Part shown: positions 36,723 to 46,937 of the stretch, piece after piece
Numbering within the stretch: the first letter of the stretch is position 1
Layout of the letters: each line of letters starts with the position of its first letter
Source: Yersinia rochesterensis
GTDB taxonomy: Bacteria > Pseudomonadota > Gammaproteobacteria > Enterobacterales > Enterobacteriaceae
Length of the DNA stretch: 64,000 nt
NCBI RefSeq assembly: GCF_003600645.1
Contig: NZ_CP032482.1
Coordinates: forward strand, 1,302,001-1,366,000
Direction of reading: 5' to 3'
Translations under genes and position numbers: made by a program
Notes under the pieces: generated by a model
Told to the model about the DNA's origin: nothing
Seen by the model: only the letters and a program-made list of their open reading frames with translations
Databases searched by the model: none

Positions 36723-37664
36723 ATGGAAACCCGTGCTCACCATGTTGTCATTGGTTTGTTCACTCTCATTGTGGTCAGCGCCGCACTGTTATTCTGCCTA
36801 TGGCTGACCAACGCCGGTTCTAATCGCCAGTTCAAGCTATACGATATCGTCTTCAATGAGCCGGTGAGCGGGCTGTCTCAGGGCAGCATCGTGCAATACA
36901 GTGGCATTCGGGTGGGCGAAGTAATTCAGTTGCGTTTGGACAGCGAAAACCCCAATAAGGTTTGGGCGCGTGTTCGTGTGTCTGCTTCGACGCCTATCCG
37001 CGAAGATACTCAAGCCCGGCTGACAGTTGCAGGAATCACTGGCACCTCAAATATTCAATTTAGTAGCAGCACCCCGTCAAGCCCGCTATTGGAGGGTGAA
37101 AATGGCGAAATTCCTGTCATTATCGCCACCCCGTCACCGATGAGCCAATTGCTGGCTAATGGTGAGAATTTCATGAGTAACGCCAATGAAGTGCTGATGC
37201 GGTTGAACCAACTACTGGCGCCTGATAATCAAAAGCGACTTATCACCACGTTGGATAATCTCGCGCTTGTCACCCAGACTGTCGCTGATCAACGCCAAGA
37301 TATTCGCACCATGCTGCAACAGTTAGCGCAAGCCAGCAAACAGGCCAATGAGACACTGACACAAACCAACCGCTTACTGCGCAATGCCAATGGCTTGATG
37401 GACGGGCAGGGCAAACAACTGGTTAATGATGCCGCTAAGACCATGGCATCATTGCAAAATACCAGCATTATCCTTAATAAATTGGTCAGTGAAAATCAAA
37501 CTTCACTCAATAATGGTATGCAAGGGATGAATGAATTGGGGCCAGCTGTTGATGAATTACGCAGAACATTAGCGACATTGCGAGCTGCCGTTTCCCGTTT
37601 GGAAGAAAACCCTGCGGCTCTGCTGCGTGGTCGTGAAAGAACACAGGAGTTTACGCCTCGATGA
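36723..37664 (+). CDS. MCE-domain protein (MlaD/PqiB class, single MCE)
   Basis: This 313-residue protein is anchored by one N-terminal helix (VVIGLFTLIVVSAALLFCLWL) and has a single MCE domain from about residue 40 to 130 (YDIVFNEPVSGLSQGSIVQYSGIRVGEVIQL ... ITGTSNIQFSS). A long helical region with coiled-coil character follows (about 150-300), longer than in MlaD, so it could form a tube across part of the periplasm. The start directly follows the ATPase stop codon (TAAATG). It presumably carries lipids between the permease and the partner lipoprotein. Confidence 0.9.
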   Translation: METRAHHVVIGLFTLIVVSAALLFCLWLTNAGSNRQFKLYDIVFNEPVSGLSQGSIVQYSGIRVGEVIQLRLDSENPNKVWARVRVSASTPIREDTQARLTVAGITGTSNIQFSSSTPSSPLLEGENGEIPVIIATPSPMSQLLANGENFMSNANEVLMRLNQLLAPDNQKRLITTLDNLALVTQTVADQRQDIRTMLQQLAQASKQANETLTQTNRLLRNANGLMDGQGKQLVNDAAKTMASLQNTSIILNKLVSENQTSLNNGMQGMNELGPAVDELRRTLATLRAAVSRLEENPAALLRGRERTQEFTPR

Positions 37665-38296
37665 TATCTCTGAAGATAATGCGCTTTGCGGGCCGCCGCA
37701 TCGGGCTGTTGATGTTATCCACGCTGGCGATGTTACTGTCAGCTTGCACTATTTTACCGACTGCGCCGATATCCCAGGTTTATCTGCTGCCGGTACCCCC
37801 AGCGGCAAATGCACCGCGCGCGCAGACAGTGAATTGGTCACTGCGGGTTTCACAACCGGCGACCAACCAGTTTATTAATAGCTCGCGTATTGCTGTTCAG
37901 CCCGAGGGGCAGGAAATTGCAGTCTACAAAAATTCGCGTTGGACTGATCCCGCGCCTATTTTGGTGCGTAATCGCCTGATTCAAGAATTCCGCACTGATG
38001 GCCGAATTCCCGCCGTCAGCAGTGATGATGATAGTCTTCAAGCTGATGTGGAGTTGAGTGGCGACTTATCGGCATTTCAGGGCGTGTATCAAGCGGGTAA
38101 CAGTGAAGTATTGATCCGTTTTGATGCCCGGCTGGTGAGGATTTCAGATCGCAGAATTATGGCGACTCGCCATTTTGAAGTTCGCCAGCCTATTAACGGT
38201 GCGCAGATGAATGAAGTGGTGGCGGCCTTTGGCTTGGCAAGTGATCAGTTGGCCTCACAGGTATTGAACTGGACACTGCAACAGTCTCCTCAGTAA
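37661..38296 (+). CDS. ABC transport auxiliary lipoprotein (PqiC/YmbA type)
   Basis: This 211-residue outer-membrane lipoprotein has a signal peptide with lipobox LLSAC (Cys about residue 29). The mature part fits the PqiC/YmbA 'ABC-type transport auxiliary lipoprotein' family: YLLPVPP, LRVSQPATNQFINSSRIAVQPEGQEIAVYKNSRWTDPAPILVRNRLIQEF and ADVELSGDLSAFQGVYQ. Its ATG at 37661 overlaps the MCE gene stop by four bases, with AGGAG upstream; an ATG at 37679 is possible. In the Pqi system the equivalent protein sits at the outer membrane end of the MCE tube. Confidence 0.88.
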   Translation: MISLKIMRFAGRRIGLLMLSTLAMLLSACTILPTAPISQVYLLPVPPAANAPRAQTVNWSLRVSQPATNQFINSSRIAVQPEGQEIAVYKNSRWTDPAPILVRNRLIQEFRTDGRIPAVSSDDDSLQADVELSGDLSAFQGVYQAGNSEVLIRFDARLVRISDRRIMATRHFEVRQPINGAQMNEVVAAFGLASDQLASQVLNWTLQQSPQ

Positions 38297-38331
38297 TTGT
38301 CTTCTCAGTTAAAGGGTTATCTTCATCTCAA

Positions 38332-38460
<129 letters not shown>

Positions 38461-38891
38461 GTCAGGTTAAGTAAAGTCCGACAGTTATATTGACTGACTA
38501 ATAATCATCTGTTGCAAAATAACTGACCGCAGTTACAAAAATATATCTTATGTCAAATAAGTGTTGATTTTATATTTAATAATGTTTGACTATTGCTCTA
38601 TGAATTGAGCAAAAGGGAATCATTATGCTTTGGAAAAATACCAAGGAGCAGTTTGGCCGCATCACTATTAGTGTCCACTGGCTGGTGGCATTAACAGTAT
38701 ATTCACTGTTTGCGCTTGGTTTATGGATGGTGACTTTAGGCTACTACGATGGCTGGTATCATCAGGCGCCAGAGATACATAAAAGTATTGGCTGTATATT
38801 ATTTGCTGTAATGTTATTTAGGGTCATCTGGCGCTTTATTTCGCCACCCCAAAGCCATTATTAAGTTATAGCCGCTTTACACGCGTTAGCG

Positions 38892-40192
38892 CTGAGGGAT
38901 CCCCACTAATTCAGCGCTAATAAACCAACACCATACTTCGGTAGGTTTTGGCGAGGTGATTAAGAACTGCATCCAGTGCTGTTCGCGTTAAAATTAGCGG
39001 AGAGTGTCGCAAGATATTCTCCGCTAATGTCAGATAAGATATAACCCGTCGTGACTTAAGGCTGTTAGCCTGATACCTCAGATGTAACCCTTTATTTTCA
39101 GCATGATAGCCAAGTAACCATAATACTGCCGTGCTTAACGTTGCCAGAAGACTTAACACCAGTATACGCCCCGCTGTGCGGCTGTGACTGGCGCGAAGCC
39201 CAAAGCCAAAACGTTCACTTTTCTCATCGCGAAAATTCTGCTCTATCTGCATCCTGCGACTGTATAACTTCATGACTTCACGTGGTTTAAACTCCTCTGT
39301 ACTGCTAAAAATAAGCCACGGTTCTTTTGCTGCGGCGCGTCCGTCCCGCTCCTGCGAATAGCGAGATATCCGGCAACGGGCACGTTTATTCTGCCGCCCT
39401 TTGGGTTCCTTTTTATGCAGGTAAAAGTGACCATCACAGCGGGCATATTCTGCACGTGCGAGTGTCCCCGGCCCCAGATATTCAGGTTGGCCACTGGCCG
39501 ATAATTCCTGCCGCCTGAACCAGTGCTCACCTTTTTTATCCAGCCGGAGCTGGATATTGCCTCTGACTCGCCCGATAAAATCCCAACCCAATGATTTAAT
39601 ATGGTGAAACCAGGCATTTTGAAAACCGGCGTCAGTGACGATGAGTACCTTTTTATCAGGCGCAATAGCGGTGGCGATAGAATTCAGGAACTCTTTTTGT
39701 ATCAATGCATTCTGTTGGTTATGCGAGGGAACAATTTGGCTCATTAACGGGATGGAACGACCATCACAAATCAGGCTGGCGCGTAAGACGTGGAATGCCT
39801 GTGAGGGATAACCACTCCAGTCAACAGCAATAACACACCAGGGAAGTCGGCGCGTAAGTAACGAAGTAATATTACGAAATATCAGAGGGATGTCATGGTG
39901 AAGAGCCGTATTACCTAACAGCCGGTCAACCCGTTTTATCTTGTGTTTTACCTGAGCGGTTCCCGGCAGATGGCGTCCGATACTGGTCAGGGTCAGAGAA
40001 GCGCCACGCGTCAATGCAACGGTTGCATCAATCAGGGCATTTTGACGATATTGATGAAACGGGGCTAAAGCGCCCCGGAAAAAGTTCTGGCATACTTTAC
40101 GGGCAGGCATAGAGTTGATCTCGCTGAATTGGTTGCACAATCAGTAGATCATATTTTCTCTATGCCTGTCCTTTTTTCTGGGGATTCACCAG
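38892..40192. mobile_element. IS4-family insertion sequence, IS10 group
   Basis: The element is about 1301 bp. Its ends are imperfect inverted repeats, CTGAGGGATCCCCA at the left and, read inward, CTGGTGAATCCCCA at the right, which resemble IS10 ends (CTGAGAGATCCCC). It is flanked by the direct repeat CGCGTTAGCG at 38882-38891 and 40193-40202; a 9-bp duplication with one chance matching base, or a 10-bp one, would explain this. It carries one transposase gene on the minus strand and looks intact. Confidence 0.9.
38917..40110 (-). CDS. IS10-group transposase
   Basis: This DDE transposase of 397 residues is of the IS4 family. Catalytic positions are the Asp in CVIAVDWSGYPSQ, the Asp in VLIVTDAGFQNAWF and the Glu of YSRRMQIEQNFRDEK, which fits the family signature Y-(2)-R-(3)-E-(6)-K exactly. 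The overall match is to IS10 (VKHKIKRVDRLLGN, LRASLICDGRSIPL). I use the ATG at 40110, which starts MPARKVCQNFF; an in-frame TTG lies ten codons upstream. The reading frame is uninterrupted. Confidence 0.93.
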   Translation of the reverse strand: MPARKVCQNFFRGALAPFHQYRQNALIDATVALTRGASLTLTSIGRHLPGTAQVKHKIKRVDRLLGNTALHHDIPLIFRNITSLLTRRLPWCVIAVDWSGYPSQAFHVLRASLICDGRSIPLMSQIVPSHNQQNALIQKEFLNSIATAIAPDKKVLIVTDAGFQNAWFHHIKSLGWDFIGRVRGNIQLRLDKKGEHWFRRQELSASGQPEYLGPGTLARAEYARCDGHFYLHKKEPKGRQNKRARCRISRYSQERDGRAAAKEPWLIFSSTEEFKPREVMKLYSRRMQIEQNFRDEKSERFGFGLRASHSRTAGRILVLSLLATLSTAVLWLLGYHAENKGLHLRYQANSLKSRRVISYLTLAENILRHSPLILTRTALDAVLNHLAKTYRSMVLVY

Positions 40193-40514
40193 CGCGTTAG
40201 CGCGTTATTAGCGCATCTGGTTTTATATATTGTTTTATTTTGTATTATGTTTAGTGGTTATTTAATCTCGACGGCTGATGGGCAATCAATCAATGTGTTT
40301 GGCTGGTTTGCTGTTCCTGCCACATTAACGGGTTTACCTGATCAAGCTGATACCGCTGGTACCGTACATCTTTATCTGGCCTGGGCTGTTGTAGTGCTTT
40401 CACTATTACATGGACTCGCCGCAATTAAACACCATGTTATTGATGGTGATATTACCCTCAAACGGATGCTGGGACGTAGCACCGATTAACCAACTGTATT
40501 ATGGAGAATTAAGC

Positions 40515-41093
40515 ATGTTTAATAAGACCCTCTTGGGCCTGACTGTAGGCGCACTGATGTTTACCGCAGGTAGCGCTGTAGCCGCCGAATATAAATTTGA
40601 TAAAGAAGGTCAACACGCCTTTATTGAGTTTCGGATTAAACACTTAGGCTATAGCTGGTTATATGGCAGTTTTAATGATTTCGATGGGTCTTTCACTTTT
40701 GATGAGAAAGATCCTGCGGCTGATAAAGTCAATGTGGTGATCAACACTAATAGCGTTGATACCAATCATGCTGAGCGTGATAAACATCTGCGCAGTAAAG
40801 AATTTCTGAATGTCAGTAAATTCCCACAGGCGACATTTGAGTCTACCGAAGTGAAGAAAAATGCCGAAGGCTATACTGTGGTTGGTAATCTGACATTAAA
40901 TGGCGTCACTAAACCAGTGACCTTGGAAAGTAAACTAACTGGGCAGGGTAATGACCCATGGGGCGGTTATCGTGCCGGTTTTGAAGCTAATGGTAATATT
41001 AAACTGAAAGACTTTAATATCACCACTGACTTAGGCCCAGCTTCACAGGAAGTTGAACTTATTCTGTCAGTCGAAGGTGTTCGGGTTAAATAA
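40515..41093 (+). CDS. yceI: YceI periplasmic lipid-binding-like protein
   Basis: This 192-residue periplasmic protein has a signal peptide ending SAVAA and then the YceI domain, a lipocalin-like beta barrel that can bind polyisoprenoids ([42 protein letters not shown] ... [22 protein letters not shown]). GGAG lies eight bases before the ATG at 40515. In E. coli it is co-transcribed with yceJ; here the upstream part of that operon is disrupted, so its expression may depend on the IS or on internal promoters. A terminator follows. Confidence 0.95.
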   Translation: MFNKTLLGLTVGALMFTAGSAVAAEYKFDKEGQHAFIEFRIKHLGYSWLYGSFNDFDGSFTFDEKDPAADKVNVVINTNSVDTNHAERDKHLRSKEFLNVSKFPQATFESTEVKKNAEGYTVVGNLTLNGVTKPVTLESKLTGQGNDPWGGYRAGFEANGNIKLKDFNITTDLGPASQEVELILSVEGVRVK

Positions 41094-41111
41094 CCTTTGT
41101 TGCTTTATTTG

Positions 41112-41135
41112 AAGGAGCCTTTGGCTCCTTTTTTA
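41112..41135 (+). terminator. Rho-independent terminator after yceI
   Basis: AAGGAGCC-TTT-GGCTCCTT is followed by a T-rich run (TTTTATT). It also separates yceI from the convergent ascG gene. Confidence 0.92.
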
Positions 41136-41160
41136 TTGCTCATGTTATAGTCAATAATCG

Positions 41161-42192
41161 CTATTTTATTTTGGGTGAGTTAAAAAAAGGCCCTTTATTG
41201 ACAGAATCTCTGATGAGTAATTCAGATTGGAATATATTTTCATTTGATAAATATCCGCCATCTAGCATGGATATCAGCCGATTAATGACTTCATTTATCA
41301 TGCCACTGACGGGGTCTTTAATACTGGATAATGGCGGGAGCAGGAAAGGTGCAATAGGAATATTATCAAACCCAATGATGGAAATATCCTCAGGGACTTT
41401 TAAACCGGCTTCATTTAATTTCTTCATCGCCCCAATGGCCATATCATCATTACTGGCGATAATTGCGCTGAAAGGTAACTGACTGGTTAATAAAGACTCA
41501 ATCGCCGTTGCACCACTTGCTGGTGTCCATTTGCCTTGCACGATAAGTTTATCTTGAACTGGCAGCGAAAATTCAGTTAATGCTGCTTTATATCCAGAAA
41601 GCCGCTCAATGGCAGTAGGTGAATCAAGTGAACCCGTAATAAAGGCGATATCATGATGACCTTGGTCAATAAGATATTTAGTTGCATTATAGCTCGAGCC
41701 TTTATGATCACAGAAAATGCAATGGCTATGATTTTTTCGCAGTTTTCTGTTAACCACCATAATCGGCTGTTTATATTTATCAATAATCAGATCCATAGCA
41801 TCAACAGTTAAAAACCGGGGATAAATGATTATGGCATCACAGCGTAAATCGAGGAGAAATTGAATGGCATCTTGTTCTTCTTCCGCACTGTGTTTCCCAT
41901 CAACCAGTACCAACTGACGGCCATTATTTTCTAATTTTTGCGCTGCCTGAGACAGTATTTCATTAAAGTAACTGCCGTTATACAGGGTATTGGTTACCAC
42001 TAATCCGATGCATTCGGACTTGTTTGTCGCCAGATTTCTCGCCAGTAAATTTGGCCGATATCCAGTCTCTTCAATCGCTTTAAAAACCTGATTTTTAGTT
42101 GCATCACTGACATAGCCTTTGCCCGACAAAACCCGCGAAACAGTGGCTTTTGAAACACCGGCTTTCTTTGCCACTTCTTGCATTGTAGACAT
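41161..42192 (-). CDS. ascG: LacI-family repressor AscG
   Basis: This 343-residue repressor of the ascFB operon has an N-terminal helix-turn-helix (TMQEVAKKAGVSKATVSRVLSGKGYVSDATK) and a periplasmic-binding-like inducer domain. The match to E. coli AscG runs through the protein (GYRPNLLARNLATN, LVVTNTLYNGSYFNE, DGKHSAEEEQDAIQFLLDLRCDAIIIYPRFL). The ATG at 42192 follows AGGAAGG; an ATG at 42225 would add 11 residues. A palindromic operator lies in the divergent region at 42394-42406. Confidence 0.93.
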   Translation of the reverse strand: MSTMQEVAKKAGVSKATVSRVLSGKGYVSDATKNQVFKAIEETGYRPNLLARNLATNKSECIGLVVTNTLYNGSYFNEILSQAAQKLENNGRQLVLVDGKHSAEEEQDAIQFLLDLRCDAIIIYPRFLTVDAMDLIIDKYKQPIMVVNRKLRKNHSHCIFCDHKGSSYNATKYLIDQGHHDIAFITGSLDSPTAIERLSGYKAALTEFSLPVQDKLIVQGKWTPASGATAIESLLTSQLPFSAIIASNDDMAIGAMKKLNEAGLKVPEDISIIGFDNIPIAPFLLPPLSSIKDPVSGMINEVINRLISMLDGGYLSNENIFQSELLIRDSVNKGPFFNSPKIK

Positions 42193-42569
42193 AGGCCCTT
42201 CCTGACACGTTGAAATTATTGTCATTCTATACTCTTCGCCCTTGAAATTGCAGAAGAGTTAGCGGCATTCGTGACTTGGCCGTCGCTGCGAACCATACCC
42301 GTTTGCAAGATTCTGATATCGATCACCATCACAGAATTAAAATAGAATAAATTCATCTATTGAATTTTACCTCATATTTTAAGATTCTCATGTGGAACCG
42401 GTTACCTATGTGTCAGGGAATGGCTAGTGACAACACCTTTCCGGTCAATGAATAATGTATAACTATATGAATTTAATGGCTAACTGTGGATTTGTGGCGA
42501 TGGGGAATTTTATCTCAGCACAGAAAGGACACTTAGCTCGGCGCGTGCCATTACGGGGAGTTGTTACTC
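42193..42569. other. 377-bp ascG-ascF divergent control region
   Basis: This gap contains no gene. It holds the AACCGGTT operator core at 42396-42403 and must contain promoters for both ascG and ascFB. I looked for a CRP site and found only weak TGTGG/TCACA fragments, none of which I would call. Confidence 0.6.
42394..42406. promoter_or_regulatory. Candidate AscG operator
   Basis: GGAACCGGTTACC contains the palindromic AACCGGTT core of AscG/GalR-type operators (TGAAACCGGTTTCA in E. coli). It lies between the divergent ascG and ascF genes, about 165 bases upstream of ascF. Confidence 0.75.
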
Positions 42570-44027
42570 ATGTCAAAAAATTATGCCGCAGTATCACAGC
42601 AAATCGTTGATGCTATTGGTGGGGCCAATAATATCGGGGCTGTGACTCATTGTATGACGCGTTTACGCTTTGTACTCAATGATGCAAGTGCGGTTGATTT
42701 GGCTAAGTTGAAGGCTATAACCGGTGTGCTGGGTGTAGTACATAGTGAGAATCAGTGCCAGGTTATCATTGGCAATAATGTGAGCTATGCCTTTGCTGAA
42801 GTGATGAAACTGCTCCCGGAAGGCGCATTACCGGCAAACGCGCTGCCCCAGAAGAATAAAATCACCTTAAAGCGAATAGGGGCAGGGATACTGGATGCAT
42901 TGATTGGCACCATGTCACCTTTGATTCCTGCCATCATCGGCGGCTCCATGGTGAAACTGCTGGCGATGATACTGGATATGACCGGCATCTTTGAGAAAGG
43001 CTCATCAACTCTCATTATTCTCAATGTCATTGGTGATGGTGCTTTCTTCTTCCTGCCAGTGATGGTGGCGGCTTCTGCGGCGATAAAATTCAAAACCAAT
43101 ATGTCGCTGGCTATCGCTATTGCCGGGGTATTGGTTCATCCAGCCTTTATTGATTTAATGGCAAAAGCCGCGCAAGGCCAACATGTTGAATTTATGGGCG
43201 TAACTGTCACTGCGGTGAAGTATACCTACACGGTTATCCCGGCACTTTGTATGACTTGGTTGCTGTCTTATATTGAGCGATGGGTTGACCATATCACTCC
43301 TGCAGTGACTAAAAACTTCCTTAAACCGATGCTGATCGTGCTGATTTCAGCGCCTATTGCCATTATGTTTATTGGGCCATTGGGAATATGGATTGGTAGC
43401 GGCATTTCTTCTTTGGTCTATACCGTTCATGATTATCTGGGTTGGCTCTCTGTGGCGATTATGGGCGCGCTCTGGCCATTATTGGTCATGACTGGCATGC
43501 ACCGTGTCTTTACGCCGACCATTATTCAGACCATTGCCGAGACAGGGAAAGAGGGCATGGTGATGCCATCGGAAATTGGTGCAAATCTGTCATTGGGCGG
43601 CTCATCTCTGGCGGTTGCCTGGCGCACCAAAAATCCGGAGTTGCGGCAAACGGCGTTGGCCGCCGCAGCTTCAGCGATTGTAGCGGGTATCTCTGAACCG
43701 GCACTTTATGGAGTGGCGTTGCGGCTCAAACGCCCATTAATCGCCAGCCTTATCAGTGGATTTATCTGTGGCGCGGTGGCCGGAATTGGCGGGTTAGCTA
43801 GCCATTCCATGGCTTCGCCTGGGTTATTTACCAGTGTTCAGTTCTTCGATCCGGCTAATCCAATGAGTATTGTATGGGTGTTTGGCGTCATGGTTCTGGC
43901 AATAGTTATCTCTTTCGTCACGACACTTTTACTGGGATTTGAAGATATTCCTGTTGAAGACAGTGTAGGTGGCAGCGCCGATTCTACTGACCCTGCTGTT
44001 TCGCACAGTGCAGTAAAAATTAACTAA
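42570..44027 (+). CDS. ascF: PTS beta-glucoside-specific EIIBC component AscF
   Basis: This 485-residue PTS permease imports and phosphorylates aryl-beta-glucosides such as arbutin, salicin and cellobiose. Residues about 1-85 are the EIIB domain with the phosphorylated cysteine in GAVTHCMTRLRFVL; the rest is the EIIC channel (GILDALIGTMSPLIPAIIGGSMVKLLA, MTGMHRVFTPTIIQTI, GISEPALYGVALRLKRPL). No EIIA domain is present, as in AscF. GGGGAG precedes the ATG at 42570. ascB follows 15 bases later. Confidence 0.95.
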   Translation: MSKNYAAVSQQIVDAIGGANNIGAVTHCMTRLRFVLNDASAVDLAKLKAITGVLGVVHSENQCQVIIGNNVSYAFAEVMKLLPEGALPANALPQKNKITLKRIGAGILDALIGTMSPLIPAIIGGSMVKLLAMILDMTGIFEKGSSTLIILNVIGDGAFFFLPVMVAASAAIKFKTNMSLAIAIAGVLVHPAFIDLMAKAAQGQHVEFMGVTVTAVKYTYTVIPALCMTWLLSYIERWVDHITPAVTKNFLKPMLIVLISAPIAIMFIGPLGIWIGSGISSLVYTVHDYLGWLSVAIMGALWPLLVMTGMHRVFTPTIIQTIAETGKEGMVMPSEIGANLSLGGSSLAVAWRTKNPELRQTALAAAASAIVAGISEPALYGVALRLKRPLIASLISGFICGAVAGIGGLASHSMASPGLFTSVQFFDPANPMSIVWVFGVMVLAIVISFVTTLLLGFEDIPVEDSVGGSADSTDPAVSHSAVKIN

Positions 44028-44042
44028 ATGAAGAGGTATTGA

Positions 44043-45473
<1,431 letters not shown>

Positions 45474-45480
45474 ATAATTC

Positions 45481-45522
45481 GCCGGGAATGACGTCTATGA
45501 CTTATATTCCCGGCAATGCATT
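45481..45522 (+). terminator. Terminator after ascFB
   Basis: GCCGGGAAT and ATTCCCGGC pair around a 16-base loop seven bases after the ascB stop, followed by AATGCATTTTAT. The loop is long and the U tract interrupted, so this is moderately supported. Confidence 0.6.
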
Positions 45523-45565
45523 TTATTCGAATACAGCAGTATTTTTATTATTAGTTTTTGATGTG

Positions 45566-45877
45566 TTACTCGCTACGATCGCGTGTCGAGCCTTTCTTCA
45601 AGTTGATCATAAAATCCATAAATGCAGTTCGCAATGGGGTAAATATCGGGTGTTTACGATTCTCCATCATAGTTTCCGAAAACAGCTTCAGACCTAATGC
45701 AAATGCGGCTGTTTTCTCTTTACCAAAGTCTAAGTCTTCGTGCGCCTGTAACCGCTCGATGATGCCGAGGATCTCATCGTGATTCTCGGCTTCGAATGTT
45801 ACCGGGGCTTTATCTATGGCTTCACCTTTGCGATCAGTCAGTGGCTCAATGGTGATCCTATAGCGATATCCCGGCAT
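45566..45877 (-). CDS. DUF3861 protein
   Basis: This 103-residue protein matches the DUF3861 family (YRYRITIEPLTDRKGEA ... FEAENHDEILGIIERLQAHEDLDFGKEKTAAFALGLKLFSETMMENRKHPIF). No enzymatic motif is visible and its function is unknown. Its ATG overlaps the stop codon of the PadR regulator (TAATG), so the two are translated together, which suggests a linked role. Confidence 0.8.
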   Translation of the reverse strand: MPGYRYRITIEPLTDRKGEAIDKAPVTFEAENHDEILGIIERLQAHEDLDFGKEKTAAFALGLKLFSETMMENRKHPIFTPLRTAFMDFMINLKKGSTRDRSE

Positions 45878-46536
45878 TAGTTTTTCTCCGCTTCTTGAGT
45901 CTCTGCCGCCTTGGGTTCTAACTCTTTTTCAATGGTTTCTACTGCCGTCAATAATGCTGCATTAATATGCTCAACCTGTTGTGGCGTCACATCTGAGCGC
46001 ATCATACTGCTGCGTAGAATGTGGCGTAAACGGTGCATGGCCTCAGAAATCCCTTCAGCCAGGTTTCCCTCTGGGCGGCGATTTACCTGCGCCAGTCGTG
46101 AAAAAATAACATCAACCATCTGTTGGTTTTGCTGCAATTCAGCTTTCCCAGCATCCGTGATTTGGTAGCTTTTACGCCCATTGCCAGTTGCAATTGGGGT
46201 AACAAAATCCTGTTCTTCTAACAGAGTCAGAGTGGGATAGATAACACCTGGGCTTGGAACATATAATCCTGAGGATGCCTCTTCGATAGCTTTAATCAGT
46301 TCGTAGCCATGGCAGGGCTTTTTATCAAGCAGTGCTAGCAGGACAACCCGCAAATCACCATGTTCAAACAGGCGATGCATTTTTTCGCCACGCCCACGTC
46401 TGCCGCCTCTTGCGGCTTCGGTTGTTTCTGTTGCCATTGAGTGGCGACCGCCGCGATGCATTCTTTCGTTGCGATGGTGCTGCCCTTCATGGTGTTCTCC
46501 ACCACAATGATGACCACGTTTTGAAAAACCAAACAT
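45877..46536 (-). CDS. PadR-family regulator with His-rich N-terminus (YqjI-like)
   Basis: This 219-residue repressor has a PadR winged helix (GDLRVVLLALLDKKPCHGYELIKAIEEASSGLYVPSPGVIYPTLTLLEEQDFV) at about residues 58-130, and a dimerising C-terminal helix region. The first 50 residues contain many His, Arg and one Cys (RGHHCGGEHHEGQHHRNERMHRGGRH), like E. coli YqjI, which senses nickel or iron through such a segment. Strong palindromes just upstream are likely its own operators. The rest of the YqjI-YqjH pair is not present here; DUF3861 takes the neighbouring place. Confidence 0.85.
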   Translation of the reverse strand: MFGFSKRGHHCGGEHHEGQHHRNERMHRGGRHSMATETTEAARGGRRGRGEKMHRLFEHGDLRVVLLALLDKKPCHGYELIKAIEEASSGLYVPSPGVIYPTLTLLEEQDFVTPIATGNGRKSYQITDAGKAELQQNQQMVDVIFSRLAQVNRRPEGNLAEGISEAMHRLRHILRSSMMRSDVTPQQVEHINAALLTAVETIEKELEPKAAETQEAEKN

Positions 46537-46937
46537 AATGAATCTCCTTTAGATATATCGAAACAATTTCGATATATCTAATTTATATCGATATATCGAA
46601 ATTGGCAAGAGGAGGATGTGAAAAAGATATATCTAAATGAGTTTTTTATCAGAATAACTGGAGGGGATTGTAAAATTGGGGGGATGGGACGGTGCGATGG
46701 AGCAGAACCATGACACAATTTTTCAGTCGCCATTCCGTTTTAGACTAAAACTGAGAGTAATGATCGATTGAATCATCAAGAATTGTCTCTATTTTTATGG
46801 GTTTTAATAAAACCTTGAGTACAATTTTTCTGGTTAGTATAAAATTAAATTTTTCTTTTGCGGTCATTTGCAGATAGATATAGGTATTTCGACGATATTA
46901 GGATTGTCGTTTTCAATTAACACAAAAGGACTCTTGG
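46537..46937. other. 401-bp gap between PadR and periplasmic protein genes
   Basis: Beyond the PadR operators, no coding frame or repeat was seen. The right part (about 46780-46930) is AT-rich and should contain the promoter for the gene at 46938, but I cannot fix its boxes. Confidence 0.5.
46551..46603. promoter_or_regulatory. Palindromic operators upstream of PadR gene
   Basis: AGATATATCGAAA (46551-46563) and TTTCGATATATCT (46567-46579) form a perfect 13-bp dyad beginning 14 bases before the start codon. It is followed at once by a second self-complementary block ATATCGATATATCGAAATT (46585-46603) and another ATATATCT at about 46626. Autoregulation by the PadR protein is likely. Confidence 0.8.

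Larger units (their letters stand above)
38625..40489 (+). pseudogene. yceJ: Cytochrome b561 YceJ, frameshifted and split by an IS
   Basis: The N-terminal half (38625-38864: NTKEQFGRITISVHWLVAL, WYHQAPEIHKSIGCILFAVMLFRVIWRFISPP) and the C-terminal half (from 40203: LVLYIVLFCIMFSGYLISTADGQSINVFGWF ... [22 protein letters not shown]) together match E. coli YceJ, a di-heme b-type cytochrome. An IS10-group element lies at 38892-40192. Independently, one base is missing at the CCCC run near 38851-38855: adding one C restores the frame through the insertion site into the C-terminal half. No functional cytochrome can be made from either piece. yceI follows, 26 bases downstream. Confidence 0.92.

Noticed and set aside
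38625..38864. Stand-alone 79-residue cytochrome b561 gene
   Set aside because: It is only the N-terminal half of YceJ; the stop codon results from a one-base deletion, and the C-terminal half lies beyond the IS.
40247..40489. Stand-alone 80-residue membrane protein
   Set aside because: It is the C-terminal half of the broken yceJ, without its own ribosome-binding site.
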